64,000 nt of DNA from Granulicella paludicola (GCF_025685545.1 NZ_JAGSYC010000024.1:62001-126000); one strand, 5' to 3'. Counted from the first letter of the stretch, positions 31,709 through 41,279 are shown. The notes: generated by a model not told the origin, from the letters alone. Numbers and translations: made by a program.

Positions 31709-32878
31709 CTAGGGGAGAGGTTGATGCATGGGGAATCGGTATTTGAGGCGGAGGAAGGGTTTTTCGATCAGCTGGAAAGAGAGCCAGGCGGTGGCCAAGG
31801 TGAGGGATAGCGCGAGCAGGAAGCGGACGGCGAAGTAGAGCAGGCCGTGGCCGGTCGGTATCAGCGTCAGAGTGAGTCTATGGATGGTTGGTTGCAAAAC
31901 GAGCTGAGAGAGGTAGACGCCATAGCCGATGCGTCCGACGAAGCGCAGAACGGAAGTGGAGAGCAGGATCCGAGGGGAGCCTGGGCGGAGGGCGATGAGG
32001 ATCAGCGCGGCGGAGGCGAGGGAGATGCCAGGAAGTCCGATGACGAACTGGGCGGGCGAGCCGGAGTTGAAGGTATGGGCGAGGAGGCTGGCAATAAGGT
32101 ACAGGCTTCCGCCGAGGAACAGGGCTGGGAGGGCCCACTTGTTGAGTTCGGCGTGGGTTTTCGTACCTCGGGAGCGCGAACGGAGGGCTAGCGCGGCACC
32201 TAAGAGAAGAGCGCCGCATTGAGTGAAGAGGAAATAGTCAAAATGATGGCGGAATGGGAAGACCCAGGGATTTCCGTAGACGGCGAGCAGGAAGACGAGG
32301 GTGAAAGCGAAGAGGGTGAGGGTGAGCTGGAGAAGTCCGCGGCGAGGGCTGTGGCTGCGCTGCGCGGCGAAGAGCAGAACGAGGGGCCAGATGAGGTAGA
32401 ACTGCTCTTCGACGGCGAGCGACCAGAGGTGATAGAGCGGGAAAGGGGAAGGGTTATCGAGCGCGCGGACCCAGATGACGGGCAGGTTTTGGAGAAAGAA
32501 AGCGAAGAGGGTGAGGCGTTGGAGCTGGTGCAGAGAGGCGCCGTGCAGGACGGCGCCGATAAGCGCTAGCAGGAGAACGAAGTAGTAGAGAGGGAGGGTG
32601 CGGAGGGCGCGTCGTGCGTAAAAGTTGCGGAGGAGATGGGGCTCGGAGAGGGAGTCGAAGAGGGAGCCGGTTATGAGGAAGCCGGAGAGGGCGAAGAAGA
32701 GGACGACGCCGATCCAGCCGGCTTGGACGAGTACGCCCAAAGCGTGCACGAAGGGGTTCGGTGAGGAAAGGCCACCGCCGAAGTGGAAGCAGAAGACGAG
32801 AAGCACGGCAAGTCCACGCAGGCCGTCGAGAGCGGGGTCGCGCGACGGTGAGGGAGCCCTGGTCGTGGAGGCGTGCAT
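31709..32878 (-). CDS. Acyltransferase family 3 (OafA/YrhL type)
   Basis: Inner-membrane O-acyltransferase, 389 aa, 10-11 spans. Seen: N-terminal ALDGLRGLAVLLVFCFHFGGG with the conserved Arg and catalytic-type His, GWIGVVLFFALSGFLITGSL, FYARRALRTLPLYYFVL, then LWSLAVEEQFYLIWPL. These are the Acyl_transf_3 hallmarks. Likely acetylates a surface polysaccharide or lipid. The ATG at 32878 was chosen; an in-frame extension to 33022 consists of non-conserved residues and includes repeat C4. Confidence 0.9.
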   Translation of the reverse strand: MHASTTRAPSPSRDPALDGLRGLAVLLVFCFHFGGGLSSPNPFVHALGVLVQAGWIGVVLFFALSGFLITGSLFDSLSEPHLLRNFYARRALRTLPLYYFVLLLALIGAVLHGASLHQLQRLTLFAFFLQNLPVIWVRALDNPSPFPLYHLWSLAVEEQFYLIWPLVLLFAAQRSHSPRRGLLQLTLTLFAFTLVFLLAVYGNPWVFPFRHHFDYFLFTQCGALLLGAALALRSRSRGTKTHAELNKWALPALFLGGSLYLIASLLAHTFNSGSPAQFVIGLPGISLASAALILIALRPGSPRILLSTSVLRFVGRIGYGVYLSQLVLQPTIHRLTLTLIPTGHGLLYFAVRFLLALSLTLATAWLSFQLIEKPFLRLKYRFPMHQPLP

Positions 32879-32970
32879 GGGCGAAGCGTAGAAGGGAAAT
32901 CGGGTGGAGTCAATGACGCGGGGCAAAGGGTATAGGGGATACGAACCAAAGCCCGATTCTGCGCGAGACA

Positions 32971-33013
32971 ATATGAGACCCGACGCTGAAGCGTTGGAGT
33001 GTCTGAGCGTGGC
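32971..33013 (+). repeat. Dispersed repeat family C, copy 4 (partial)
   Basis: 'atatgagacccgacgctgaag' type sequence with a CGCTGAAGCG hairpin and 'gtctgagcgtggc' tail. Only the second half of the family C unit. Confidence 0.6.
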
Positions 33014-33063
33014 GGTCGTCATTGCACCGGCGCCTGAGTGTCAGGTGGCGGTCGAGTGAGCTC

Positions 33064-34143
33064 TTAGTTTGTGGTTGGGGCTGGGGTAAAGCTGGGTTGA
33101 GGGGGTGGTGGCGGGTTCTTCTTCGCGTCGTCCTTTGCCTTCTTGTCCGCCTTTGCTTTGGCCTTGGCCTCACGGGCGAGGCGCTTGTCTTCTTCCTTGT
33201 CGAAGGAGGTCTCGTTGGGCTTAACGACCTTGGCCGGAGCCGCCGTTTCGGCGGGCAGGTCGGCGGGGGCTTCGGAGATCATGTGGAGGGTGACGGTAGC
33301 GTGGAAGCGGCGGTAGTTGGTGTAGGTGATGTCGCGGTGGATGCGGATCGCTTTATTCATCAGCTCGGCGAAGCGAACCGTCGTGTCCCAGGTCTGGTGG
33401 CTGGCGAGGGGGACGCCGTTGATGAGGGTGTAGTGGGTGTCGAGGACGCTGCCTTTGGAGAAGCCGGAGTCGTCGGCGAGGAACTCGATGCGGATGTCGA
33501 GGACGACCTGGGAGCTGTTCTCGATGTCGATTCTGATGTGGCGGGCATTCACGGGGGCGGTGCTGCCGGGCTTGGGGACGGCGTCGAGGATGACGCAGTC
33601 GTGGCCGTCGACGTCCTCATGGCCGAGGATGGAGAGGTCGAAGTTGGCGGCGAGCTTGTCGAGGTCGGTGCGGGAGCTGGTGCGGAGGGCGTGGCGCTCG
33701 AGGTTGGCGCGGGTGGCGAGGTCGAGCGAGGTGCGCTTCTTGACGGCTTCGTCATAAAGGGCGGTCTCGTGCTTGAGGTCTTTGCCGGCGAGGGGCTTGC
33801 CGTCGACCGAGGTCTTCCGCATGTAGGGAAGGTTGTGGATGAAGATGTTTTCGAAGACGGTGGTGTGATCGACCTGGAGCTGGCCGTCGATGTAGTTCTG
33901 GATGTGCTCGGTCTCGGTATAGGTGTACTTCTCGGTGAAGAGATTGGTGGCCTGGATGCCGCGGGCGGCGACGTCAGCGAGCTGGGCGGGGGTCATGGCG
34001 GAGGCCGTGACGGGGGCCTGTCCGGCGTTTTGGTCAGCAACCGCAGGAGCGGTCTGGGCGCGTAGCGGCGAGGCCGCCAGAGTCGCTGCGAGAAGGGGCA
34101 GCGCAAAAAAAGAAGTGAGAGAACCAGTAAAACAGGGGCGCAT
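33064..34143 (-). CDS. Exported protein, LolA-like fold
   Basis: Protein of 359 aa. Seen: signal peptide (FFALPLLAATLAASPLRAQ), a region resembling outer-membrane-lipoprotein-sorting proteins of the LolA superfamily (residues 60-285: NLFTEKYTYTETEHIQNYID, then MRKTSVDGKPLAGKDL, ILGHEDVDGHDCVILDA and IRIDIENSSQVVLDIRIEF). A Lys/Ala/Asp-rich C-terminus (about 310-345) ends in polyproline. Divergent from dnaK, so a shared control region is possible. Function unknown. ATG at 34143. Confidence 0.75.
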   Translation of the reverse strand: MRPCFTGSLTSFFALPLLAATLAASPLRAQTAPAVADQNAGQAPVTASAMTPAQLADVAARGIQATNLFTEKYTYTETEHIQNYIDGQLQVDHTTVFENIFIHNLPYMRKTSVDGKPLAGKDLKHETALYDEAVKKRTSLDLATRANLERHALRTSSRTDLDKLAANFDLSILGHEDVDGHDCVILDAVPKPGSTAPVNARHIRIDIENSSQVVLDIRIEFLADDSGFSKGSVLDTHYTLINGVPLASHQTWDTTVRFAELMNKAIRIHRDITYTNYRRFHATVTLHMISEAPADLPAETAAPAKVVKPNETSFDKEEDKRLAREAKAKAKADKKAKDDAKKNPPPPPQPSFTPAPTTN

Positions 34144-34249
34144 GAGGTTGAGGTATATCGGGAAAGCGCGATTGTGGCAAGGGGACGAATGTACTGAGGG
34201 TGGCTACAAATGTAATGGATTGAGAGGGATTGGGGCGAAGAGGGCGGAA

Positions 34250-34303
34250 GTGAGTGACTTATTATCTGGTTTACTTGACATAAAGTCACTCACATGTGAT
34301 TCT
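34250..34303 (+). promoter_or_regulatory. Inverted repeat flanking a promoter upstream of dnaK
   Basis: GTGAGTGACTTA at 34250-34261 and TAAAGTCACTCAC at 34281-34293 form a near-perfect dyad with a 19-nt gap. TTGACA (34275-34280) lies inside the gap and an extended -10 TGTGATTCT begins at 34295 (17-nt spacer to GATTCT). No CIRCE element is present. The halves contain TGAGT/ACTCA as in HspR's HAIR operator, but the spacing differs. Confidence 0.55.
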
Positions 34304-34403
34304 AGTTAAGGATTTTCGAGAGTCGTCAGCCATACCGAGGGGCGAATCTCCAATCAAAGGTGTAGATAGACGCCCCGGCGAGGCCGGGAGAGGTGAGGAC
34401 AAG

Positions 34404-36317
34404 ATGGGCAAGATTATTGGTATCGATCTCGGAACGACGAACAGCTGCGTCGCGGTGATGGAAGGCGGCGAGCCGAAGGTAATTCCGAACGAAGAGGGTG
34501 GTCGCACAACGCCGTCGATCGTTGCGTTCACTAAGGGTGGCGAGCGTCTGGTGGGTCAGGTGGCAAAGCGCCAGGCGATCACGAACCCGGAGAACACGAT
34601 CTACTCGGTAAAGCGCTTCATGGGACGTCGTCAGAACGAAGTAAACGACGAGATGAAGATGGTGCCGTACAAGGTTGTGGCGCATGGCGACAACGTTGCG
34701 ATCGTGGCACAGGGCAAGGAGTACACCGCGCCTGAGGTGTCGGCGATGATCCTGCAGAAGCTGAAGAAGGCTGCTGAGGACTATCTGGGTCAGAACGTAA
34801 CCGAGGCCGTCATCACGGTTCCGGCGTACTTCAACGACGCGCAGCGTCAGGCGACGAAGGATGCGGGCAAGATCGCGGGTCTCGATGTGAAGCGCATCGT
34901 GAACGAGCCGACGGCTGCTGCTCTGGCGTACGGCCTGGACAAGAAGAAGGACGAGACGATCGCTGTGTATGATTTCGGCGGCGGTACGTTCGATGTGTCG
35001 ATCCTCGAGGTTGGCGATGGCGTGATCGAGGTGAAGTCGACCAATGGCGATACGCACCTGGGTGGCGACAATCTTGACCAGCGCATCGTGGACTGGCTCA
35101 TCAGCGAGTTCAAGAACGAGAGCGGTCTGGACCTGACGGCGAAGGGCAATGAGATGGCCCTGCAGCGCCTGAAGGATGCTGCCGAGCGCGCGAAGATCGA
35201 GCTGTCGACGGCGCAGGAGACGGAGATCAACCTGCCGTTTATCACGGCCGATGCAAGCGGACCGAAGCACCTCGTGCGGACGCTGAGCCGTGCCAAGCTG
35301 GAGTCGCTGGTCGACGATCTGCTGCAGAAGTCGGTTGGACCCTGCAAGCAGGCGCTGAAGGATGCAGGCATCGATATGAGCAAGATCGATGAGGTTGTGC
35401 TGGTCGGTGGACAGACGCGCATGCCGGCGATTCAGAAGCTGGTGAAGGAACTGTTCGGCAAGGAACCGCATAAGGGTGTGAACCCGGATGAGGTTGTGGC
35501 GATCGGTGCCGCGGTGCAGGCTGGTGTTCTGGCCGGCGATGTGAAGGACCTGCTACTGCTCGACGTAACGCCGCTGACGCTCTCGATCGAGACGCAGGGT
35601 GGTGTGGCGACCGCGATGATTCCTCGCAACACGACAATTCCGACGAAGAAGTCGGAGACATTCTCGACGGCGGCTGATAACCAGACCGAAGTTGAGGTTC
35701 ACGTGATGCAGGGCGAGCGCCCGATGGCGACGCAAAACCGCACACTGGGCAAGTTCAAGCTGGGCGGCATCATGCCGGCTCCGCGTGGCGTGCCTCAGAT
35801 TGAGGTGACGTTCGACATCGATGCCAACGGCATTTTGAACGTTTCGGCGAAGGACAATGCGACGGGCAAGGACGCGAAGATCCAGATCACGAGCTCTTCT
35901 GGTTTGAGCAAAGAAGAGGTTGAGCGCATGGCGAAGGACGCCGAGGCGCACGCGGCCGAGGACAAGGAAGCCAAGGAGAAGATCGAGGCGAAGAACCAGC
36001 TCGATTCCATGGTCTACAACGTCGAGAAGATGCTGAAGGACGGCGGCGAGAAGATCGAAGGCTCGGATAAGGGCGATGTTGAATCGGCCCTGGCTGAGGC
36101 GAAGACCACGCTGAGCGGCGATGCGGACACGGCTGCTTTGAACGCAGCGCGGGAGAAGCTGACCGAGGCAAGCCACAAGCTGGCCGAGGCGCTATACAAG
36201 GCGAACGCTGCCGGTGGCGCTCCTGAAGGTGGCGAAGCTGCCGCTGCGGGAACTGCTGACGAGCACAAGAAGGACGAAGGCGTGATCGACGCGGAGTATG
36301 TCGATAACGAGAAGTAA
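34404..36317 (+). CDS. dnaK: Chaperone DnaK (Hsp70)
   Basis: ATP-dependent chaperone, 637 aa. Seen: [44 protein letters not shown] in the ATPase domain, [18 protein letters not shown] at the start of the substrate-binding domain, and a C-terminal Gly/Ala-rich tail with [11 protein letters not shown]. Fully intact. ATG at 34404 with GGTGAGG about 8 nt upstream; a frame extension to 34296 has no homology and was excluded. Followed by a terminator at 36391-36416. hspR and dnaJ are downstream in the window, but grpE is absent. Confidence 0.98.
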   Translation: MGKIIGIDLGTTNSCVAVMEGGEPKVIPNEEGGRTTPSIVAFTKGGERLVGQVAKRQAITNPENTIYSVKRFMGRRQNEVNDEMKMVPYKVVAHGDNVAIVAQGKEYTAPEVSAMILQKLKKAAEDYLGQNVTEAVITVPAYFNDAQRQATKDAGKIAGLDVKRIVNEPTAAALAYGLDKKKDETIAVYDFGGGTFDVSILEVGDGVIEVKSTNGDTHLGGDNLDQRIVDWLISEFKNESGLDLTAKGNEMALQRLKDAAERAKIELSTAQETEINLPFITADASGPKHLVRTLSRAKLESLVDDLLQKSVGPCKQALKDAGIDMSKIDEVVLVGGQTRMPAIQKLVKELFGKEPHKGVNPDEVVAIGAAVQAGVLAGDVKDLLLLDVTPLTLSIETQGGVATAMIPRNTTIPTKKSETFSTAADNQTEVEVHVMQGERPMATQNRTLGKFKLGGIMPAPRGVPQIEVTFDIDANGILNVSAKDNATGKDAKIQITSSSGLSKEEVERMAKDAEAHAAEDKEAKEKIEAKNQLDSMVYNVEKMLKDGGEKIEGSDKGDVESALAEAKTTLSGDADTAALNAAREKLTEASHKLAEALYKANAAGGAPEGGEAAAAGTADEHKKDEGVIDAEYVDNEK

Positions 36318-36390
36318 TGACCAGAACGGTACAGGCGGATCAAAAAAGAGTTAATCCGTAAGAACCGCCGATTCGTAGGGTGCGTACAGA

Positions 36391-36420
36391 GAAGGAGGGG
36401 CCGCGGCTCCTCCTTCTTGC
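36391..36420 (+). terminator. Terminator after dnaK
   Basis: GAAGGAGG at 36391 pairs with CCTCCTTC ending at 36416 around a GC-rich loop that is itself palindromic (GCCGCGGC). Followed by a weak T-containing tract, ttgc. Confidence 0.6.
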
Positions 36421-36577
36421 ACAAGAAGCAGTTGTCTATTCGGGTCAGCGTCTGAAAAGGATGACATGCCGGAATGCAGACACCGCATCAAGTGAGATGA
36501 ATGTGGGTTGAAGAAAGTGAACCGAAATAGGGCAGATCAAGCGTCCTATAGAAGAAGCAAAAAAGGGGGTAACGGCC

Positions 36578-36862
36578 ATGAAGAACGATAGAAACGACTA
36601 CGAGGTGGAGGTCGCGGACCGCGCTAAGCAGGACCGGGATGAGGCTTGGCCGGGACAGGTGCAATGGGACCTGGGAGCGGCGCACGGGTACATCGGCGAG
36701 TTGGTGTGGCGCTGTGACGCGCTGAGGGCGGGGAAGTTGTACACGCGCAACCTGTTCGGCAGCCAGGAAGAGGCGCGCCAATTCGTGGCTCGGATGCAGG
36801 AGAAAGAGCCGGACCAGATGTTCCAGGTGGAGAGCGTGCAGGCCAGCACCATGTGGAACTAA
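36578..36862 (+). CDS. Small conserved-looking hypothetical protein
   Basis: Protein of 94 aa. Seen: acidic N-terminus, then WDLGAAHGYIGELVWRCDALRAGKLYTRNLFGSQEE-type helical pattern split in two segments, and a C-terminal helix FVARMQEKEPDQMFQVE. ATG at 36578 follows the AAAGGGGG SD at the right distance, which is strong support for translation. No family recognised. It lies between dnaK and nei on the same strand. Confidence 0.7.
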   Translation: MKNDRNDYEVEVADRAKQDRDEAWPGQVQWDLGAAHGYIGELVWRCDALRAGKLYTRNLFGSQEEARQFVARMQEKEPDQMFQVESVQASTMWN

Positions 36863-36961
36863 GGCAGGGATTGAGGAAGAGCGACTAGCTATTAGTAATT
36901 TGATTGGGCCGGGGATGGAGTTTCGTCTCCGGCCTTTCTGCGAGGGTTTGAGGAGATTTGG

Positions 36962-37855
36962 ATGCCTGAAGGAAATGAGATACATCGCTGGGCGGAGCGG
37001 CATGAGGCTGCTTTTGCAGGGAAGCCGGTGATGGTGGATGGACCGCAGGGGCGGTTTACAGATGGGGAGATGCTGAGCGGCCGCAAGCTGGTGCGGGTAC
37101 GGGCGCAGGGAAAGCATCTTGGGTATGACTTTGGAAAAGACCTGATTCTGCATGTGCACCTTGGGCTGCAGGGAGATTTTACGGAGGGCTCCGGGCCGTT
37201 GCCACCGGTGAAGGGAGCGTTGCGGCTGCGTCTGTGGAGCGCGGCGAAGGTGAAGCTGCCCGCCGTACCGGGTGAGAGTAAGCGGCACGCGTGGTACTCG
37301 TCCGATGATGGAACGGGGCATCTTGATCCGGCTCAGGTGGCGTGGGTGGAGTTGCGGGGGCCGACGGACTGTTCAGTATGGAGCGAGGAGCAGTGGGAGA
37401 CGCTGGTGGCGCGGCTGGGTGTCGACCCGCTGAATGGCGATGGGCCGGAGAAGGCGTTTGCGAAGGTGGCGAAGAGCAAGAAGTCGATTGGACTGCTGCT
37501 GATGGATCAGGACGTGTTTGCGGGAGTTGGCAATATCTATCGAGCGGAGTTGTTGTTTCGAGCGCGACAGAGTCCGTTTACTGCGGGCAGGGATGTGGCT
37601 CCGGCGGTGATGCAGAAGATGTGGAAGGACATGGGACCGCTGATGCGCGCGGGTATGGTCGATCGGCGAATTGTGACGACGCTTGCGAAGGACAGGCAGC
37701 ACAAGACGGGAAAGGCGCAGGTGGGCGAGGAGCATTACGTCTATCGGCGAAATGGGCAGCCGTGTCTTGTGTGTGAAACGAAGGTGATGAAGCAGGAAGG
37801 ATTTGGCGGAAGGAATTTGTTCTGGTGCCCGATGTGTCAGGCGGAGGGTGTATAA
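36962..37855 (+). CDS. nei: Endonuclease VIII / formamidopyrimidine-DNA glycosylase family (Nei type)
   Basis: Base-excision-repair glycosylase/AP lyase of 297 aa. Seen: catalytic N-terminus PEGNEIHRWA (Pro2 nucleophile and Glu3), then RVRAQGKHLGYDF, LHVHLGLQGDF, the H2TH region LLMDQDVFAGVGNIYRAELLF, and a C-terminal zinc finger with C-x2-C (CLVCETKV and CPMCQA). The 'PEGNEIHRWA' start places it with the Nei family rather than MutM. All catalytic residues present. ATG at 36962. Confidence 0.92.
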   Translation: MPEGNEIHRWAERHEAAFAGKPVMVDGPQGRFTDGEMLSGRKLVRVRAQGKHLGYDFGKDLILHVHLGLQGDFTEGSGPLPPVKGALRLRLWSAAKVKLPAVPGESKRHAWYSSDDGTGHLDPAQVAWVELRGPTDCSVWSEEQWETLVARLGVDPLNGDGPEKAFAKVAKSKKSIGLLLMDQDVFAGVGNIYRAELLFRARQSPFTAGRDVAPAVMQKMWKDMGPLMRAGMVDRRIVTTLAKDRQHKTGKAQVGEEHYVYRRNGQPCLVCETKVMKQEGFGGRNLFWCPMCQAEGV

Positions 37856-37893
37856 CGCTTAGCGTATAACGCGAGACGTGATAGGATTGTGGC

Positions 37894-38172
37894 GTGATAG
37901 GTAGTTTCAAGAACGAAGAGACTCGCCGTATCTTCCAGCGTGAACCCAGCAGGCGCTTTGGTCTGCTGGCCCGGGTGATCTATCGAAAATTATTGGAGAT
38001 CGATGCTGCTATCACCGTCGACAAGCTACGATCTCCACCGGGAAATCGACTGGAAGCGTTGCGGGCAGATCGGGCAGGGCAACACAGCATTCGGGTCAAC
38101 GACCAATTCCGCATCTGTTTTGAATGGAGAGATGGACATGCCTACGACATTGAAGTCACGGACTACCACTAA
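37894..38172 (+). CDS. higB: Toxin HigB (RelE/ParE superfamily)
   Basis: Ribosome-dependent mRNA interferase-type toxin of 92 aa. Seen: [79 protein letters not shown]; this ending and the 'SIRVNDQFRICFEW' core are diagnostic for plasmid-maintenance killer (HigB) proteins. GTG start at 37894. The antitoxin gene begins inside its 3' end, the reversed (toxin first) order typical of higBA. Confidence 0.92.
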   Translation: MIGSFKNEETRRIFQREPSRRFGLLARVIYRKLLEIDAAITVDKLRSPPGNRLEALRADRAGQHSIRVNDQFRICFEWRDGHAYDIEVTDYH

Positions 38173-38521
38173 ACGGGTGTCTTCCAAAAGCGCTTTGAAG
38201 CGGATGCCGCCTGTGCATCCCGGTGAGATGTTGCGCGAGGAGTTTCTCGTCCCGCTGGGTTTGAGTGCGAACGCGTTGGCTCTGGCAATTTCTGTTCCTG
38301 CTACGAGGATTGGCGAGATTGTGAATGAACGTCGAGGGATCACGGGGGATACCGCGATTCGTTTAGGCGAGTATTTTCGGACAGGGCCGGAGTTCTGGAT
38401 CAACTTACAAGGCCGGTATGAACTGGAACTGGCCAGGGATGCTCACGACGCTGCAGGCATCGGAAAGATAGAGCCGGCTCCTGTTGATGAAAGTGGAATG
38501 CTGCTGGCACGCAGCGCTTAG
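38138..38521 (+). CDS. higA: Antitoxin HigA (XRE family)
   Basis: Protein of 127 aa that should neutralise HigB and repress the operon. Seen: [48 protein letters not shown] and [22 protein letters not shown], the classical HigA helix-turn-helix. The ATG at 38138 has GGAGAG about 6 nt upstream; an in-frame ATG two codons earlier is also possible. Overlaps higB by 35 bp. dnaJ starts 11 nt after its stop, so higBA and dnaJ could share transcripts. Confidence 0.92.
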   Translation: MPTTLKSRTTTKRVSSKSALKRMPPVHPGEMLREEFLVPLGLSANALALAISVPATRIGEIVNERRGITGDTAIRLGEYFRTGPEFWINLQGRYELELARDAHDAAGIGKIEPAPVDESGMLLARSA

Positions 38522-38532
38522 AAGGGTTCAAG

Positions 38533-39774
38533 ATGGCATCGACACAAACGAAGGACTATTACGGCACGCTGGGCGTGAAGAAGACGGCGACGGCGGATGA
38601 GATTCGCAAGGCGTTTCGCAAGCTGGCGCGGAAGTATCACCCGGATGTGAATCCGGGGGACAAGAAGGCTGAGGAGAAGTTTAAAGAAATCTCCGAGGCG
38701 AACGATGTGTTGAGCGATGAAAAGAAGCGGAAGATCTTTGACCAGGTCGGCTTCTATTCGGACAACATCGACGCGGCAACGGCGGAGGCCTATGCGCGTG
38801 GCGGTGGTGCTCCCGGAGCTGGTGGCTTCGGAGGCGGAGCGGGGCCGAGAGGTCAGCGCGGTGGGCCCGTGGATTTTGAGGGCTTTGATTTTTCGGGCTT
38901 TCAAGGTGGCGGCGCGCGCGGGGCTCGCGGCGACGAAGGCTTTGGATCGAGCTTCAAGGATGTGTTCACCGGGATGTTCAACGGAGGCGGTGGCAGACAG
39001 GCCCGTGGACCGCAGCCGGGAACAGACGTTGAGTACAAGGTGGAGATCGACTTCTGGACGGCGATCCGGGGCGGCGTGACGCGGCTGGAGATTCAGCGGC
39101 AGGAACAGTGCCCGACGTGCAAAGGACGTGCCGTTACGGGTGGGGCAATGACGTGTCCGGAGTGCGAGGGTTCAGGCCAGGTTACGCAGATGGGCGGACG
39201 CATGAAGTTCAACATCCAGTGCCCACGCTGCGGTGGCAGCGGACAGGTGCAGAATGCCTGCCGCACCTGCGATGGTGCGGGCGTGGTTTCGAAGCGTGAG
39301 CCGCTGGAGTTTCGTGTGAAGGCAGGAACGCGCGACGGGCAACGGATTCGGCTGGCGGGCAAGGGCAATGCCGGGACCGAGGGAGCGCCTGCGGGCGATC
39401 TGTACCTGATCATCGCGGTGACGGGGAACAAGCTTTTCCGGCGTGTAGGAGACGACATTCATGTGACGGTGCCGGTGACGGTGATGGAGGCTGCGCTGGG
39501 AGCGAAGATTGATGTGCCGACCATTGACGGTGTGGGCACGCAGGTTGGGCAATCGCAGCTGAAGATTCCGCCGGGAACGCAGACGGGGCAGAAGCTGCGG
39601 ATGCGCGAGAAGGGCGTGACCAGCGCGACGCGCGAGGGCGTGCGCGGCGACCAGATCGTCGAGGTGAAGATCGTGGTGCCGAAGGTGCAGGATGAGCGGT
39701 CGAAGGAGATTCTGCGTGAGCTGCAGAAGCTGAATCCGGAGGACCCGCGGGCGGAGCTGCTGGAAGGGGTCTAG
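38533..39774 (+). CDS. dnaJ: Chaperone DnaJ (Hsp40, type I)
   Basis: Co-chaperone of DnaK, 413 aa. Seen: J domain with H36-P37-D38 in [11 protein letters not shown], Gly-rich linker (about residues 90-160), a zinc-finger domain with all four C-x2-C-x-G repeats (CPTCKG, CPECEG, CPRCGG, CRTCDG), then the C-terminal substrate-binding domain. ATG at 38533 with AGAAGGG upstream. Separated from dnaK by three genes; see findings. Confidence 0.97.
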   Translation: MASTQTKDYYGTLGVKKTATADEIRKAFRKLARKYHPDVNPGDKKAEEKFKEISEANDVLSDEKKRKIFDQVGFYSDNIDAATAEAYARGGGAPGAGGFGGGAGPRGQRGGPVDFEGFDFSGFQGGGARGARGDEGFGSSFKDVFTGMFNGGGGRQARGPQPGTDVEYKVEIDFWTAIRGGVTRLEIQRQEQCPTCKGRAVTGGAMTCPECEGSGQVTQMGGRMKFNIQCPRCGGSGQVQNACRTCDGAGVVSKREPLEFRVKAGTRDGQRIRLAGKGNAGTEGAPAGDLYLIIAVTGNKLFRRVGDDIHVTVPVTVMEAALGAKIDVPTIDGVGTQVGQSQLKIPPGTQTGQKLRMREKGVTSATREGVRGDQIVEVKIVVPKVQDERSKEILRELQKLNPEDPRAELLEGV

Positions 39775-39776
39775 CT

Positions 39777-40736
39777 TTATGGCGGTGCTTTGGGCAAGAT
39801 AAGTTCATTGCTGACGGCGTTGGCGAACTGCAGGGTTTCGGGGCAGAGGCCACCGAAGCGAGCGGCGAGCCAGGCCTGCGGGGTGATGGTGATCTCGGCG
39901 CGGTTGGATTCGACGGCGCGGAAGACCTTATTGGCGGCGTGTTCGACGCTGGTGGCGAAGATGTGGCTCTTGGCAGCGAAATTGAACCAGCGTTTCTCTC
40001 CTTCAACATTGCCTATGAACTTGGCGTGGGCCTCGCCGCCGGTGCGCATGAGACCGGGGCAGACGGTGGTGACGAGCACCTTCTTGCCGTGGAGCTCGGC
40101 GTGGAGACCTTCGGAGAAGCCGACGAGCGCGAACTTGGCGGTGGTGTAAGGAAGCATGTGGGGGACGGCGATCTTGCCGCCGATGCTGGCGATGTTGACG
40201 ATGGCGGCGCGGCGCGGGCCTGCGATGGGGGCCTGCTGAAGCAGGCGCGGAAGCGCCGCCCAGGTGGCGTGGAAGGCTGCGAGGAAGTTGATCTGCAACG
40301 CGCGCTCGAAGGCTTCGGTGGGTTGGATTTCGGCGGGCCCGACCTCCATGATGCCGGCGTTGTTGACGAGGACGTCGATGCGGCCGAAGCGGGCGAAGGC
40401 TTCGGCGATGAGGCGCTGGCATTCGGCTGGCTTGGCGAGATCGGCTTCGACGAGGTGGATGTCTTCGGGCTTGAGGTGAGCGTAGTGGGTGAGAAGCTTT
40501 GCTTTCGCCTGCTCAAGTTCGTCAAGGTGACGTGCGGCGAGGACGAGGCGGGCGGAGAGTCTCTGGGCGAAGCGGGAGGCGATGGCGAAGCCGAGGCCGC
40601 GTGAGCCTCCGGTGACGACGATGACAGCCCCTGCGGGCAGGCGCACGGAGCTGAGCGCGCGGGTAATGCCGATCGAGAGGAGAAGCAGGGCGAAGATGAC
40701 GGCGGCGAGTGTGATCCAGTAGAGCGGGGTGTGCAT
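39777..40736 (-). CDS. Membrane-anchored short-chain dehydrogenase
   Basis: SDR of 319 aa with an N-terminal membrane helix (residues 8-28). Seen: cofactor motif VVTGGSRGLGFAIAS, DVLVNNAGIM, NIASIGGKIAVP, YTTAKFALVGF with the catalytic Tyr-Lys, and VCPGLMRTGG. Resembles sphingosine/steroid-like or lipid-linked SDRs such as corticosteroid-11-beta type, but the substrate is unknown. The gene is on the opposite strand, converging with dnaJ (2-nt spacer) and divergent from hspR. Confidence 0.9.
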   Translation of the reverse strand: MHTPLYWITLAAVIFALLLLSIGITRALSSVRLPAGAVIVVTGGSRGLGFAIASRFAQRLSARLVLAARHLDELEQAKAKLLTHYAHLKPEDIHLVEADLAKPAECQRLIAEAFARFGRIDVLVNNAGIMEVGPAEIQPTEAFERALQINFLAAFHATWAALPRLLQQAPIAGPRRAAIVNIASIGGKIAVPHMLPYTTAKFALVGFSEGLHAELHGKKVLVTTVCPGLMRTGGEAHAKFIGNVEGEKRWFNFAAKSHIFATSVEHAANKVFRAVESNRAEITITPQAWLAARFGGLCPETLQFANAVSNELILPKAPP

Positions 40737-40836
40737 GAGAGAGTCCTGTCGACTTCGAGATTACATGGGTGGCCTGCAAGTTCTTTGATGCGATAGGGTG
40801 GACGCGGTATTCTTGTGGCAGGTATCCAAGTAACCA

Positions 40837-41265
40837 ATGGCAACGAAGCGTAAAAGCAAGGGCGCGTACATGATCTCTGCGGTGGCGGAGATGTACCAGA
40901 TTCATCCGCAGACACTGCGTTTGTATGAGCGCGAGGGGTTGTTGCGGCCGTCGCGGTCGGACGGCAATACGCGGCTGTATACGGATGAGGACCTGGAGCG
41001 GCTGGAGTTTATTTTGAACCTGGCGCGGGACCTTGGCGTGAATATGGCGGGGATCGCGATTGTGCTGCAGATGCGCGAGCGCATGGAGGAGATGAACCGG
41101 CAGATGCAGGGGTTCGTAGACTACGTGCGAGTGGAGATGCTGGCGCGAATGCAGGAGCAGGCACCGATGGCGGGGCTGGTGCCGGTGCGGCGGACGATTC
41201 GTCCGGTGGTGAAGGTGGTGGCGAAGCCGGTGAAAGAAACGAAGGTGGGGAAGAGCAAGGGGTAG
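40837..41265 (+). CDS. hspR: Heat-shock repressor HspR (MerR family)
   Basis: MerR-type regulator of 142 aa. Seen: AYMISAVAEMYQIHPQTLRLYEREGLLRPSR-type HTH split as ISAVAEMYQIHPQTLRLYE, then SDGNTRLYTDEDLERLEFIL and a helical arm NMAGIAIVLQMRERMEEMN. This arrangement, with no metal-binding cysteines, is that of HspR, which represses dnaK operons and is titrated by DnaK. A basic tail (VKETKVGKSKG) ends it. ATG at 40837. Position near dnaJ supports the assignment. Confidence 0.88.
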   Translation: MATKRKSKGAYMISAVAEMYQIHPQTLRLYEREGLLRPSRSDGNTRLYTDEDLERLEFILNLARDLGVNMAGIAIVLQMRERMEEMNRQMQGFVDYVRVEMLARMQEQAPMAGLVPVRRTIRPVVKVVAKPVKETKVGKSKG

Positions 41266-41279
41266 GGAAGGCATATCTT

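Noticed and set aside
32879-33022. N-terminal extension of the acyltransferase
   Set aside because: It reads through repeat C4 and lacks family similarity; the ATG at 32878 sits just before the conserved ALDGLRG motif.
34144-34403. CIRCE element (TTAGCACTC-N9-GAGTGCTAA) upstream of dnaK
   Set aside because: Looked for and not found; the dyad present there has different arms and spacing.
40812-40830. CTTG...CAAG pair in front of hspR as a HAIR operator
   Set aside because: Only four bases per arm match, with 11 rather than 13 bases between; too weak to call although HspR autoregulation is expected.
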